A stretch of 64,000 bases of DNA from Alistipes sp. GTDB taxonomy: Bacteria; Bacteroidota; Bacteroidia; Bacteroidales; Rikenellaceae. The stretch is taken from NCBI GenBank assembly GCA_022767745.1, contig JALENN010000009.1, forward strand, positions 301,420 to 365,419. Direction: 5' to 3'. This document shows positions 8,232 through 17,012 of this stretch, in pieces (position 1 is the stretch's first letter; every line of letters starts with the position of its first letter). A program made the position numbers and the translations under genes. Under the pieces are notes generated by a model, which saw only the letters and a program-made list of their open reading frames with translations, was not told the DNA's origin and did no database searches.

Positions 8232-9212
8232 TTACATCGAGAGGATCTTGACCACCTCCATGTCGTCCTTCAGGTTGAGGTGCGAGGTGTGGGCCACGGC
8301 CTTCTTGAAGGGGACGTAGACCATCTCGCCGTTCTTGATGCCGATCATCACGTTGCGCTGTCCCTCGCTCAGCGCCTCGATGGCCATGGCGCCCATCTTC
8401 GAGGCCAGGATACGGTCCTTGGCCGTGGGCGAGCCGCCGCGCTGTATGTGTCCGAGGATGGTGACGCGGGCGTCGAACTCGGGGAACTCCTTCTTGATAC
8501 GCTCGGCAAGACCCATGGCGCCGCCCGTGGCGGGGTTTTCGGCAACCAGCACGATGGCCGAGTTCTTGCTCTTGCGGAAGCCGTTGTGTATAAGGTCGGC
8601 CAGCTGGTCGACCTCGGTCTCCATCTCGGGGATGATGGCGGCCTCGGCACCCGACGCGATGGCGCCGTTGAGGGCCAGATAGCCTGCCGTGTTGCCCATA
8701 ACCTCGACGAAGAAGAGGCGCTCGTGGCTGGTGGCCGTGTCGCGCAGCTTGTCGACGGCGTCGATGATGGTGTTCAGGGCCGTGTCGTAGCCGATTGTTT
8801 CGTCGGTGCCGTCGAGGTCGTTGTCGATGGTGCCCGGCAGGCCCACGATGGGCACGTCGAACTCGTCGGCGAAGATCTGCGCTCCCGAGAGCGAGCCGTC
8901 GCCGCCGATGACAACCAGCGCGTCGATGCCGGCGGCCTTCATGTTCTCGTATGCCTGGCGGCGTCCCTCCTCGGTGCGGAACTCCTTGCTGCGGGCGGTC
9001 TTGAGGATGGTGCCGCCCTGCTGTATGATGTTGCTCACGCTCTGCGATTTGAACTCTACGATCTCGTTCGTTACCAGACCGTGGTAACCGCGCATGATAC
9101 CCTTTACCTTATAACCGTTGTAGATGGCGGTTCGAGTGACGGCACGGATGGCCGCATTCATGCCGGGGGCGTCGCCGCCCGAGGTGAGAATACCGATACA
9201 TTTGATAGCCAT
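8232..9212 (-). CDS. pfkA: ATP-dependent 6-phosphofructokinase
   Basis: 326 residues, the normal size for the bacterial ATP-type enzyme. [13 protein letters not shown] (residues 8-20) and GGDGS (103-107) bind ATP; the Gly following GGD, rather than Asp, is the mark of ATP rather than pyrophosphate use. PGTIDND (126-132) holds the catalytic Asp130. Later segments GHIQRGGSP and the EVMG region bind fructose 6-phosphate and effector. It catalyses the committed step of glycolysis in the cytoplasm. It heads a two-gene unit with a PfkB kinase. Confidence 0.95.
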   Translation of the reverse strand: MAIKCIGILTSGGDAPGMNAAIRAVTRTAIYNGYKVKGIMRGYHGLVTNEIVEFKSQSVSNIIQQGGTILKTARSKEFRTEEGRRQAYENMKAAGIDALVVIGGDGSLSGAQIFADEFDVPIVGLPGTIDNDLDGTDETIGYDTALNTIIDAVDKLRDTATSHERLFFVEVMGNTAGYLALNGAIASGAEAAIIPEMETEVDQLADLIHNGFRKSKNSAIVLVAENPATGGAMGLAERIKKEFPEFDARVTILGHIQRGGSPTAKDRILASKMGAMAIEALSEGQRNVMIGIKNGEMVYVPFKKAVAHTSHLNLKDDMEVVKILSM

Positions 9213-9245
9213 AATCGTTGTCTTTTAATGTTGAAACAGACCTCG

Positions 9246-9277
9246 CAAAAGTAGTTATTTTTCGCCAAATACACAAG
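9246..9277 (-). promoter_or_regulatory. Bacteroidota-type promoter of pfkA
   Basis: On the minus strand CTTG (9277-9274), a 20-base spacer and TACTTTTG (9253-9246) match the consensus, 33 bases before the pfkA start codon. Confidence 0.7.
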
Positions 9278-9361
9278 TTCGTGCGCGCCTGCGGGTCGGT
9301 GAGCGTGTCCCGTTGTGCGCCTGTGGTGCCAAAGTCTGCCGCGCGGCATGTCGCGGCACCA

Positions 9362-9403
9362 TACAAAAGGGAACCGCCCGGCACGAAGTCGGACGGCTCC
9401 CGT
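9362..9403 (-). terminator. Terminator of the PspC/PadR cluster
   Basis: On the minus strand a 13-bp imperfect stem (GGGAGCCGTCCGAC with the G-T rich partner) is followed by CCCTTTTGT. It lies 50 bases after the large PspC gene. Confidence 0.65.
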
Positions 9404-9451
9404 CAAGATTGCTTATGGTTGGGTTGTTTGTTGTCGTGTGTTTGCGGTGGG

Positions 9452-11188
9452 CTATTCGGCCGTCTGCATGCTCTGCTGCATCTGTTCGCTGGCCTGCTGC
9501 AGCTCTTCGCTCGCCTCCTGCAGGGCCTCGCCGGCCTGCTGCATTGCGTCGTCGGTGGCCTCGCCGGCTATGCCGAGTCCTTCCTTTACTACGCTGCCTG
9601 CGGCACCTACCACCTCCTTGGCGGCATCCATTACGTCACCGGCGGCGCCCAAGACGTCTCTGATGGCCTCTTTGGTCACCTTGGCACTGTCGACGGACGG
9701 ACCGTGCGAGTAGCGCACCTGCACGTTGTCGATGGTGAAGCTGCACGTGGCGGTGGGGCCGGCATCGCTCTCTTCGGTCTCGGTGTCGCAGACGATGGCT
9801 TTGTCGCCGTTCATTACGGCTACCGAGTTGTCTTCGTTCTCAACGATGTAGATCGTATTGTCCGAGATGTCGAACTGAGTATTGTCGTTGTGGAACTGAA
9901 GGCTCTCGCTGCACCGGTTCACGTCGCGCTGCCTGCCGCAGAAGATCACCTGACGGTCGCCCTTGGTTACGACGTTCACCGTGCGGTTGCCAAGCGTGAA
10001 GGTTATCTTCGAGGTTACGTTCTCCGACTGTTCCGGCTCCGCGGCAGCAGTTTCGGTGTCGGGGTCGTACGTTTCGCCTATCTTGCTGCGGAAGTCGGCG
10101 ATCTCCTCCTCGCTGAAGGCCTCGTAGAGCTTGTCCGAGTCATTCGAGAAGGCCGACTCGAAGGCGTTCTCTATCTGGTCGGGGAAGCGCACGGGCGACT
10201 TGATGGCCGAGATGGTCATGCCAGCCAGCAGGATGATCCACAGGATGAGCGACGAGAGCAGGAACCCTCCGCTCGGCTTTTTCGTCACCAGCAGCATGAT
10301 CGACAGGTAGATCAGCACGAGGAGCGGGATGATGATGACCAGTATGAAGCAGAAGAACGCAAGTCCCGTGATGAAGTCGAATGCAAAGAGCGGGATGCTG
10401 CACAGCATGACGAATCCGAGTACCGAGGTGCCGAGCACGAGGCATATGAGCAGCAGTACGACGAATATCTTGAGTATGATGAGCAGTATCTTGCCCAGGA
10501 CCGAGACCACGTTGGCTATGAGCGTGCGCTCGGGTTCGGCCTGCACGGCTGCCGCGGGCGTGTTCTCGCGTATGCTGCGGGCGGTGATGCGCTCGCCCTT
10601 CATTTCGAGTTTCTGGCGTGCCGACGATGCGGGCGGCACGGCAAACCACATGATTATGTAGCCGAGGACGAATACTCCGAAGAGGTTCGAGGTGAAGGGT
10701 ATGAACCATGTCAGCCAGTGGAGGCCCAGCGAACCGAAGACGGTGAGCAGCAGCGGGGCGAACATGGCGAGGCGTATCCACGTGGGGTCGGTGTCGAAGT
10801 AGTTGGCCAGACCGGCGCACACGCCGCCCAGCTTGCGGTTCTGCATGTCGCGGTAGAGACGGCGCGGGATGCGCGGGTTGCCGTTGCTGTCGGTGGTTTC
10901 GGCGTGATGCTCGGTATGCTCCGAGTGCTCCTCGTCGATCTCCGAGGCCGAGCCCAGCTGCTTGATTATGTTCTCGATCAGCGGACGCGAGATTATGGCG
11001 CCGGCGGGCTGTGCCGAGAGTATGAGTTCGGCTATGCGGGCCTCGATGTCGGCGATGATCTCCTCGCCTGCGGGGTCGTCCTTGTAGGTGTCGTTGAGCG
11101 ACTCGATGTATGCTTTCAGCGCGTCATAGGCGTCGTATTCGAGCGTGAACGATACGCCGGCTATGCTGCATTTCTTGATTTCGTTCAT
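9452..11188 (-). CDS. Large PspC-domain membrane protein
   Basis: 578 residues. Residues 1-80 form a conserved N-terminal segment also seen in the smaller PspC protein of this cluster (ADIEARIAELI in both contexts). A PspC domain follows at about 110-195 (RLYRDMQNRKLGGVCAGLANYFDTDPTWIRL), then a block of hydrophobic helices from about 225 to 340. The C-terminal third is soluble; it ends in an Ala/Gln/Glu-rich helical tail (EALQEASEELQQASEQMQQ) likely to form a coiled coil. PspC domains sense or relay inner-membrane stress in other bacteria. It is the last gene of a PspC-PadR-DUF2807-PspC series on one strand. The role here is inferred from context. Confidence 0.8.
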   Translation of the reverse strand: MNEIKKCSIAGVSFTLEYDAYDALKAYIESLNDTYKDDPAGEEIIADIEARIAELILSAQPAGAIISRPLIENIIKQLGSASEIDEEHSEHTEHHAETTDSNGNPRIPRRLYRDMQNRKLGGVCAGLANYFDTDPTWIRLAMFAPLLLTVFGSLGLHWLTWFIPFTSNLFGVFVLGYIIMWFAVPPASSARQKLEMKGERITARSIRENTPAAAVQAEPERTLIANVVSVLGKILLIILKIFVVLLLICLVLGTSVLGFVMLCSIPLFAFDFITGLAFFCFILVIIIPLLVLIYLSIMLLVTKKPSGGFLLSSLILWIILLAGMTISAIKSPVRFPDQIENAFESAFSNDSDKLYEAFSEEEIADFRSKIGETYDPDTETAAAEPEQSENVTSKITFTLGNRTVNVVTKGDRQVIFCGRQRDVNRCSESLQFHNDNTQFDISDNTIYIVENEDNSVAVMNGDKAIVCDTETEESDAGPTATCSFTIDNVQVRYSHGPSVDSAKVTKEAIRDVLGAAGDVMDAAKEVVGAAGSVVKEGLGIAGEATDDAMQQAGEALQEASEELQQASEQMQQSMQTAE

Positions 11189-11233
11189 GACGGATCGTGT
11201 TTTATGTGTATTGACCGTGTTGCTTGTTTCGGG

Positions 11234-12139
11234 TTACAGTTTCTTTACGCTGCCGCCGCTCGACGTGTGTCGTTCCTCCGTGGCGAGCGAGCCCTTGGTG
11301 TCGTATCTTACCGAACCGCCCGACGAGGCCTCGGCGTCGATCGACTTCGAGCACGAGATCTTTATCGAGCTGCCCGACGATGCGTCGGCCTCGACATTGC
11401 GGGCGTTCAGCGCCAGGGCGCTGACCTTGGCGGCAGACGTGGTCTCGATCTCGATGTGGCCGGCCTCGCCGCTGAGGGTGGCATCGGCGGCCGACGAGGC
11501 CGAGACGCTGCACTCGACGGCCAGCAGCGCCAGGTCGGCATTGGCCGCGCTGCTCATGTCGATGGTGCACTTGTCGGCCTTGATGGCGCCCTCGATGCTG
11601 GCGGCCGACGAGATGTCGACCGTGCAGCCGCCGACGTCGCTCTTGGCGATGAAGATCTTGGCGGCCGACGAGGCGTCAAGGATGAGTTTCGGGCTCTTGA
11701 TGGTGGTCTCGACCGTAACCGACGAGGCGCTCGAGGCGTGGATGGCCGAGATCGAGCCGTCGCTCGGGACGCTCACCGAGACCGACACGTTGTTGAGCGA
11801 CTTTAACTGGTCGTCGATGCCGACGATGAGGGTGCCGCCCTCGACCTTGACTACGACGTAGGGCATTACGTTGTCGTCGGCCGTGATGACGGCCTCGTGG
11901 CCGCCGCGGTCCTCGACCGTGAGCCTTACGGCGCGCGATGCCTTGATCTGCGAGAAGTCCGATATGGTGACGTTGCGCGTGACGATGTTGCCGCTGCCAG
12001 TGAGGCGCGAGAGCGTTGCCGTTGAGGCGGCACCCGTGGTGTCGTACGCGATGGAGGTGCGGGCCGTTGCGCTGCAGGCCGTTGCTGCTATCAGGATGGC
12101 GGCGCCGAGGAAGGCTATTGATGAATGGATGGTTTTCAT
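11234..12139 (-). CDS. DUF2807 (auto-transporter adhesin head GIN-like) exported protein
   Basis: 301 residues from ATG at 12139 (MKTIHSSIAFLGAA). A signal peptide is followed by a possible lipobox-like ATAC at residues 19-22. The body matches the DUF2807 pattern: ISDFSQIKASRAVRLTVE, then a right-handed repeat of short strands rich in Ser-Ser-Ala and Ala-Ser-Ser steps (ASSAAKIFI, SSAASIEG, SSAANADL, SSAADATL, TTSAAKVS, ASSGSSIK). Each step is one turn of a predicted beta-helix. It would lie at the periplasmic or outer surface. Genes of this family often sit with PspC and PadR in Bacteroidota; function is unknown. Confidence 0.8.
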   Translation of the reverse strand: MKTIHSSIAFLGAAILIAATACSATARTSIAYDTTGAASTATLSRLTGSGNIVTRNVTISDFSQIKASRAVRLTVEDRGGHEAVITADDNVMPYVVVKVEGGTLIVGIDDQLKSLNNVSVSVSVPSDGSISAIHASSASSVTVETTIKSPKLILDASSAAKIFIAKSDVGGCTVDISSAASIEGAIKADKCTIDMSSAANADLALLAVECSVSASSAADATLSGEAGHIEIETTSAAKVSALALNARNVEADASSGSSIKISCSKSIDAEASSGGSVRYDTKGSLATEERHTSSGGSVKKL

Positions 12140-12189
12140 GGTTTTGTCTGTTAAGTGTTGTTGTCTGTAAGCGGTTGTTTGTGCGCGGA

Positions 12190-12519
12190 CTACTGGCCGT
12201 GGCGTATGATTCGGATCTGTTCGACCATCTCGTCCCATGCCTCGTCCAGCGCGGCGAGCTGTGCGCGGCCCGCGTCGGTGAGCATGTAGTATTTTCGCGG
12301 CGGGCCCTGGGGCGACTCCTCCCATCGGTAGGTAAGCAGGCCGGCGTTCTTCTGTCGCGTGAGGATCGGGTAGAGCGTTCCTTCCACGACGATCATCTGC
12401 GCGGCCTTCAGCTCGGCGATGATCTTCGGCGCATAGGAGTCTCCGCGTGACAGTATGGCAAGGATGCAATACTCGAGGATGCCTTTGCGCATCTGGACTT
12501 TTACGTTTTCTTCGTTCAT
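12190..12519 (-). CDS. PadR-family transcriptional regulator
   Basis: 109 residues, a single winged-helix unit. RKGILEYCILAIL, the EGTLYPILTRQKNAGLL recognition/wing region and GPPRKYYMLTDAGRAQL are the three landmark segments of PadR proteins; a C-terminal dimerisation helix follows. It starts 15 bases after the small PspC gene and is followed after 50 bases by the DUF2807 gene. It probably represses its own cluster and responds to an envelope or drug signal, as PadR regulators beside PspC genes are thought to do. The ligand and operator are not visible. Confidence 0.88.
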   Translation of the reverse strand: MNEENVKVQMRKGILEYCILAILSRGDSYAPKIIAELKAAQMIVVEGTLYPILTRQKNAGLLTYRWEESPQGPPRKYYMLTDAGRAQLAALDEAWDEMVEQIRIIRHGQ

Positions 12520-12534
12520 GACTTTTCCTCCGTT

Positions 12535-13047
12535 TTATTTTTTGTATTCGTTGTTTTGCTGGACGGGTTGGGGCTCGTAGGGTATGACGAGCCACAGGAT
12601 CAGGTAGAGCCACAGCGTCGAGCCGGCCACGAAGATGAACAGCACGGCCAGTATGCGCAGCAGCGTCGAGTCGATGTTGAAGTATGCGGCCATACCTCCG
12701 CATACGCCTGCTATCGAGCGGTCGGTACGCGAGCGGTAGAAACGGTTGGGGGCCTCGTAGTGGGGGATCTCGGAGTTGAGAGGGCGGTTGGCGGCGCCGA
12801 AGTCCTCGGGACTGCCTATCTGTGCCATCGTGCTGCGAACCACGCCGTAGGTGATGACCATCATGGGCGAGGGCACCTTCTCGCGGAAGATCTCTGCTAT
12901 GCGGCTCTCGATGTCGGACATGGTCTCGGTGTCCGACTCGGGGAGCCGACGGCTTACGTCGTCGAGGTAGGCGTTCAGAGCGGAGTAAGCATCCATGTCC
13001 ATCGTAAAGGCCTGTTGTGCGATGTTTACGTTGATCGTCTCTTTCAT
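12535..13047 (-). CDS. Small PspC-domain protein
   Basis: 170 residues from ATG at 13047. The first 80 residues (MKETINVNIAQQAFTMDMDA, then a SDIESRIAEIF helix) match the N-terminal segment of the larger PspC protein in this cluster. The PspC domain proper is at about residues 100-155: RFYRSRTDRSIAGVCGGMAA, then a hydrophobic helix ILAVLFIFVAGSTLWLYLILWLVI. The longer open frame to 13239 is A+T-rich intergenic sequence and is not used. First gene of the PadR cluster, inner membrane. Confidence 0.85.
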   Translation of the reverse strand: MKETINVNIAQQAFTMDMDAYSALNAYLDDVSRRLPESDTETMSDIESRIAEIFREKVPSPMMVITYGVVRSTMAQIGSPEDFGAANRPLNSEIPHYEAPNRFYRSRTDRSIAGVCGGMAAYFNIDSTLLRILAVLFIFVAGSTLWLYLILWLVIPYEPQPVQQNNEYKK

Positions 13048-13285
13048 GGCAGGTGATATTTTAGTATGGTTGAATATTATCGTACGACAAATATAGATAT
13101 TATTTTTATACTTTGCATCACAAAGTAGTGTTTTTTTTATTTTTCCTTGCGTTTTTTTCTTCGGCGGCTCTTCCGGGAGGCGGATAAGGGGCTTTTCGGG
13201 AAACAGCGGCGGGGGTTGCGCGGAGCGTGTCGGGTGCATTCAGGGCTGCGAAGGCGGGTGCGGCGGATACTCTGTGCGGCGGGGG
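13048..13285. other. Divergent intergenic region upstream of the PspC cluster and lysO
   Basis: The half next to the PspC gene is strongly A+T-rich. It contains TATATTTG on the minus strand (13095-13088), a plausible -7 box 40 bases before the start, but no TTTG lies at 19-21 bases, so it is a weak promoter or one needing an activator. No gene or RNA was recognised. Confidence 0.4.
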
Positions 13286-13317
13286 GTTGCGTGTTGGGGT
13301 AAAAAGAGCTACCTTTG
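13286..13317 (+). promoter_or_regulatory. Bacteroidota-type promoter of the split lysO genes
   Basis: GTTG (13286-13289), a 20-base spacer and TACCTTTG (13310-13317) match the consensus; the start codon is 22 bases further on. Confidence 0.75.
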
Positions 13318-13339
13318 GCAGCTCATAAACACAGAACGT

Positions 13340-13639
13340 ATGATAGAGATAATATTGGTGATGGTGTCGGGCATCGTCGCGGGGCGTCTGCTGCGGCGTG
13401 TCAAGGCGTTGCGTGTGCTGCCCGTGACGACGATGGCCACCATCGTGGTGCTGCTCTTCATCATGGGCGGCGAGATCGGCGGCAACAGGGATGTCATTGC
13501 GGGGCTTTCAACCTCGGGTGTCGAGGCGCTGGCCATAGCGGCCGCGGCCACGCTGGGCAGCATAGCCGCCGCGCGCGGCGTATATGCGCTCTTCTTCGCA
13601 AACCGTAACAATACGACACACGCGGGCAATGAAAAGTAG
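13340..13639 (+). CDS. lysO: LysO-type exporter, N-terminal half (DUF340)
   Basis: 99 residues from ATG at 13340. Hydrophobic segments IEIILVMVSGIVAGRLL, TMATIVVLLFIMGGEIGGN and AIAAAATLGSIAAARGVYALF correspond to the N-terminal portion of E. coli LysO (YbjE), a lysine exporter of about 300 residues. The rest of the protein is encoded by the next gene, whose start overlaps this stop by 11 bases. The two-gene arrangement is common in Bacteroidota and is not a frameshift: both halves have proper starts and stops. Exported substrate is inferred from the family. Confidence 0.75.
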   Translation: MIEIILVMVSGIVAGRLLRRVKALRVLPVTTMATIVVLLFIMGGEIGGNRDVIAGLSTSGVEALAIAAAATLGSIAAARGVYALFFANRNNTTHAGNEK

Positions 13640-14255
13640 CATGATCATCGTCGGCGCCTTCATCGTGGGAGGCGTTGCAGGGTGGCTCGGGGTGCTGCCC
13701 GAATCGATTACCTCAAGCGGGCTGTCGCTGTGGGTGCTCTTTGTGCTGATGTTCCAGGTTGGGCTGGGCATAGGCAGCGACGAGCGTCTGCGCGATATCA
13801 TACGTACGCTCTCGCCGCGCATGCTGCTGGTGCCGTGCGCGACGATCATAGGCACGCTGGCTGCCTCGGCCGTCGTGTCGCTGCTGCTGGCGCGGTGGAG
13901 TACGCCGCAGGTGCTGGCCGTGGGCAGCGGTTTCGGCTACTACTCGCTGTCGTCGATACTCATAGCGTCGGTCGGGGAGGCCTCGATGGGGGCGCAGGTG
14001 GCGGCCGAGCTGGCGACGATAGCCCTTATGGCCAATATCTTCCGCGAGATACTGACGCTGCTCTTCGCCCCGCTCATGGTGCGGTGGTTCTCGCCTCTGG
14101 CGCCCATATGCGCGGGCGGCGCTACGACTATGGACACCACGCTGCCCGTCATCACGCGTTTTTCGGGCAAGGAGTGGGTCTTCGTCTCGATAGCGCACGG
14201 CGTGGTGGTCGATTTCTCGGTGCCGTTCCTCGTGCCTTTCTTCTGCTCGCTGTAG
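13629..14255 (+). CDS. lysO: LysO-type exporter, C-terminal half
   Basis: 208 residues from ATG at 13629. Hydrophobic throughout. GLGIGSDERLRDI, GFGYYSLSSILI, ATIALMANIFREILTLLFAP and GGATTMDTTLPVITRFSGKE are conserved LysO segments. It overlaps the upstream half by 11 bases and presumably forms one transporter with it in the inner membrane. Family members in E. coli export L-lysine and its toxic analogue thialysine. Confidence 0.8.
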   Translation: MKSSMIIVGAFIVGGVAGWLGVLPESITSSGLSLWVLFVLMFQVGLGIGSDERLRDIIRTLSPRMLLVPCATIIGTLAASAVVSLLLARWSTPQVLAVGSGFGYYSLSSILIASVGEASMGAQVAAELATIALMANIFREILTLLFAPLMVRWFSPLAPICAGGATTMDTTLPVITRFSGKEWVFVSIAHGVVVDFSVPFLVPFFCSL

Positions 14256-14281
14256 CGCGGCGCGCATACATATATAATGAT

Positions 14282-14320
14282 GCGGCGCAAGGCTTCCAAA
14301 AGGTGGAAGCCTTGCGCCGC
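14282..14320. terminator. Bidirectional terminator, convergent genes
   Basis: GCGGCGCAAGGCTTCC pairs with GGAAGCCTTGCGCCGC over 16 bp with a short loop, between the convergent lysO and barrel-protein genes. T-runs are short, so termination efficiency is uncertain. Confidence 0.7.
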
Positions 14321-14335
14321 GTTGTTGTACGACGG

Positions 14336-16960
14336 TCAGAACCGTACGTATAGCGAGAGCAGTACGTTGCGCGGACGTATGGCGTAGGCGGCGGCCGAGC
14401 GGCTCAGCCCGTCGAAGAGCGAGTAGGCGTATTCGCGCTCGTCGAGCAGGTTGAGCGCTCGGAGCGACAGTTCCCATCCGTTGCGGAAGGTGTAGGCGGC
14501 CGAGGCGTCGACCAGAACGGTGTTCTTGTGTGTCGCCGTGGCGAGCTGCGTGCGGTAGTGCTCGGCGCCGAGGCCTATGCGCAGCCCCTTGACGGGGGTG
14601 ATGTCGGTCGTGAGGCTCTGCGACAGGGAGGTGGTGGCGGAGCGCTGTCCGGTGATCGACACCTCCAGTCCCGAACGCGTATAGCCCAGCGAGTAGGCGG
14701 CGTTCCACCAGCGGCACAGCCTCAGGTCGAAGGTCGGGGCGAGGGTGAGCGACCGTGTGCGGTAGGGGTTGTATTCGCCCTGCTGTATCATTCCCACATG
14801 CGACAGCATCCACGACGCCTTGATGCCCACCTTGCCGTTGAGGGCGTCGATGCCCTTGCTGATCTCGGCGTTGACGAACGTCGAGGAGGTGTCGTAGGGT
14901 GCGGCGACGGCCGTGGTGACGATGTAGTCGCCCACGAAGTCCTGCGACGAGGTGGCGTTGATGTGCGAGAGGGTCCATGCCGCCGACAGCGAGGCGAAGA
15001 TCGACGCGAGGGGGTTCTTGTACTCGGCGCGGGCCGAGAGCGAGGTGCTGGCGTCGTTGTCGAGGATTTCGTATCCGCGCCGCAGGTAGCGGTAGTCGGA
15101 GAGTATGGCCCCCGTGTAGAAGTTGCTCTCGGCAAGAGGCGCGCGTTTGTAGGACGCCGAGGCCGACAGCGAGAGCATCGGCGAGGCGATGATCTTGGCC
15201 GTGAGCGTGGGGGCGAACGTCAGGTCGTTGATGTGGCGCGTGCGGTCGTCGGTGCGGTAGAGGATGGAGTACAGGTATCCCGACAGCGGCGTGTTGAGCG
15301 AGAGTTTTACCGTGGGCGAGTTGTAGGTCAGCGACGGGTAGAGGTCGCCCTGCGTCATGGCGAGGCGCATGTCGTTGTCGACCGGCAGGCCGGTGGTGTC
15401 GTCCGCCGTGTCGCCAGGGTCTGTGTCGAGGCCCGTGAGCGACGAGCGCAGCGAGCGCACGAGTTGCGTGAATGCCGCGTTTACGCCTATGCCCCAGCGG
15501 CCGAAACGCCATGTGACGGAGGTGTTCGAGGCCGAGCGGAAGGCCCATGCGTCGATCTGCTGCAGCTGCTGCTCTCCGTCGCGCTCGACCGAGAGGCTCT
15601 GCGGCGTTCGCACGAAACCGTTGGCCGAGCGCAGCGTGAAGGTGCGGCGGCCGAAGCGTTTGGTGAGTTCGAGGTTGTCGCTGACGCTCTGCGAGGGGGT
15701 GTCGGCGCGCTGCATGTTGGGGTAGGTGCCCTCGTCGCTGCGCCATACGTCGCGCCACACGATGCGCGCTGCGAGCGTGTTGTTGAGGTAGGTGCGGTCG
15801 GTGTTGGCGAGCAGCCGCACCGAGGCGTCGAGCGTGTGGGCGGCATCGGCGGCGCGGGCCGCGCTGCGGGTCGTGATCGAGTCGGCGCCAACATAGTAGG
15901 TTGTCGACGAGGCGTTGTCGGAGGTGAGGCGTTCGTAGAGGTACGAGGCGTCGACATGGAGCGAGTAGTCATCGCCCAGGCGCACCATGTTGGAGGTGTT
16001 GTACAGGTGCGAGGTGTTGAAGCGCGTGCGCTGCTGCCCGATAGGGGCGGCCGACGTTGAGACGGAGATGTATTGCGGCAGCGCGTAACCTGCGCCCGAG
16101 GCTGTAATGCCCACCTCGGCGCCGATGTTTTGGCCCGTGTTGTCGCTCTTGGCCGAGTGCATCGTCGAGAAGCGCTTGGACAGGCACATGGCAAAGAGCG
16201 AGCCGTTCCACAGCGCAGGCGAGAAGCCGCCGCCGGCCGTGGCCGAGCCCGACCACTGGTTGCGGACGCGGCTGTCCATGCGTATGTTGAGCGCCGCCTT
16301 GTCGGAGAACTCCACGTCGCGCAGTATCTTCTTGGGCTGGTGGTTCTCCATTACGTCGATGGCCTTGATGTCCTGCGGCGAGATGTTCTTGGTGGCGAGC
16401 GAGTAGCGGTCGCCCAGCATGTCGACGCCATCGATGTAGAGCTTGTTGATCGACTCGCCCTGATACTTCACGCGGCCCGACTCCTCGACCTCGAGGCCCG
16501 GCATCTTCTTGAGTATGTCCGACAGAGTCTTGTCGTCGGCGTCGGTGAACGAACGGGCGTTGTAGGTGACCGTGTCGCCCTGCATCGATATGCGCGGAGC
16601 CTTTACCACGACCTCGCGTATGGAGGTGGCGGCGGCCTCCATTGCAACCTTCTCGGGGCGCGTCCAGTCGTCGGGCGTGATGTTGCGCGTGGCGTAACCC
16701 AGCATCGAGAATACGAGACGGTGCCCCGCTTCGGGAAGGTCGTTGCGCGGGATGGAGTATGCGCCGCGGTCGTCGGTGGTGTCGTAGGCGGCGATTTTGC
16801 CCTCGGCGTCGGAGAGTTTGACCACCACGCCCGCTACGGGCTGTCCCGTCGCGGCATCGGTGACGGTGCCCGTAATGCGTAGCGGTGTCTGCGCGCGGAG
16901 TGTTACGGCCGAGAGTATGGCGGCCGAGGCGGCGAACAGTATTTTAAGTGTAATGCTCAT
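14336..16960 (-). CDS. Outer-membrane beta-barrel protein with carboxypeptidase-like plug extension
   Basis: 874 residues. A signal peptide (about 1-24, ending LRAQ) is followed by a CarboxypepD_reg-like domain at about 27-110 (ITGTVTDAATGQPVAGVVV). A TonB-receptor-like plug follows at about 115-210 (DILKKMPGLEVEESGRVKYQ, then INKLYIDGVDMLGDRY), and a long beta-barrel ends in Phe (SLYVRF), the C-terminal residue recognised by the Bam machinery. No SusD partner is adjacent and no clear TonB box was seen. It lies 52 bases downstream of a GLPGLI gene on the same strand, and the two are probably cotranscribed. This barrel type often pairs with GLPGLI proteins in Bacteroidota; cargo is unknown. 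Confidence 0.82.
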   Translation of the reverse strand: MSITLKILFAASAAILSAVTLRAQTPLRITGTVTDAATGQPVAGVVVKLSDAEGKIAAYDTTDDRGAYSIPRNDLPEAGHRLVFSMLGYATRNITPDDWTRPEKVAMEAAATSIREVVVKAPRISMQGDTVTYNARSFTDADDKTLSDILKKMPGLEVEESGRVKYQGESINKLYIDGVDMLGDRYSLATKNISPQDIKAIDVMENHQPKKILRDVEFSDKAALNIRMDSRVRNQWSGSATAGGGFSPALWNGSLFAMCLSKRFSTMHSAKSDNTGQNIGAEVGITASGAGYALPQYISVSTSAAPIGQQRTRFNTSHLYNTSNMVRLGDDYSLHVDASYLYERLTSDNASSTTYYVGADSITTRSAARAADAAHTLDASVRLLANTDRTYLNNTLAARIVWRDVWRSDEGTYPNMQRADTPSQSVSDNLELTKRFGRRTFTLRSANGFVRTPQSLSVERDGEQQLQQIDAWAFRSASNTSVTWRFGRWGIGVNAAFTQLVRSLRSSLTGLDTDPGDTADDTTGLPVDNDMRLAMTQGDLYPSLTYNSPTVKLSLNTPLSGYLYSILYRTDDRTRHINDLTFAPTLTAKIIASPMLSLSASASYKRAPLAESNFYTGAILSDYRYLRRGYEILDNDASTSLSARAEYKNPLASIFASLSAAWTLSHINATSSQDFVGDYIVTTAVAAPYDTSSTFVNAEISKGIDALNGKVGIKASWMLSHVGMIQQGEYNPYRTRSLTLAPTFDLRLCRWWNAAYSLGYTRSGLEVSITGQRSATTSLSQSLTTDITPVKGLRIGLGAEHYRTQLATATHKNTVLVDASAAYTFRNGWELSLRALNLLDEREYAYSLFDGLSRSAAAYAIRPRNVLLSLYVRF

Positions 16961-17012
16961 GGTTGTTTATGGTCTTATGGTTGTGTCGCCGCCGCGGACG
17001 ATGATTCTATGG

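Noticed and set aside
9218..11806. 862-codon plus-strand frame opposite the PspC and DUF2807 genes
   Set aside because: A shadow of G+C-rich minus-strand coding sequence; its protein is Arg/Val/Asp-rich without recognisable domains.
13629..13639. Frameshift in a lysO gene
   Set aside because: Both halves have their own start and stop with a short overlap, and the two-gene form is known from other Bacteroidota.
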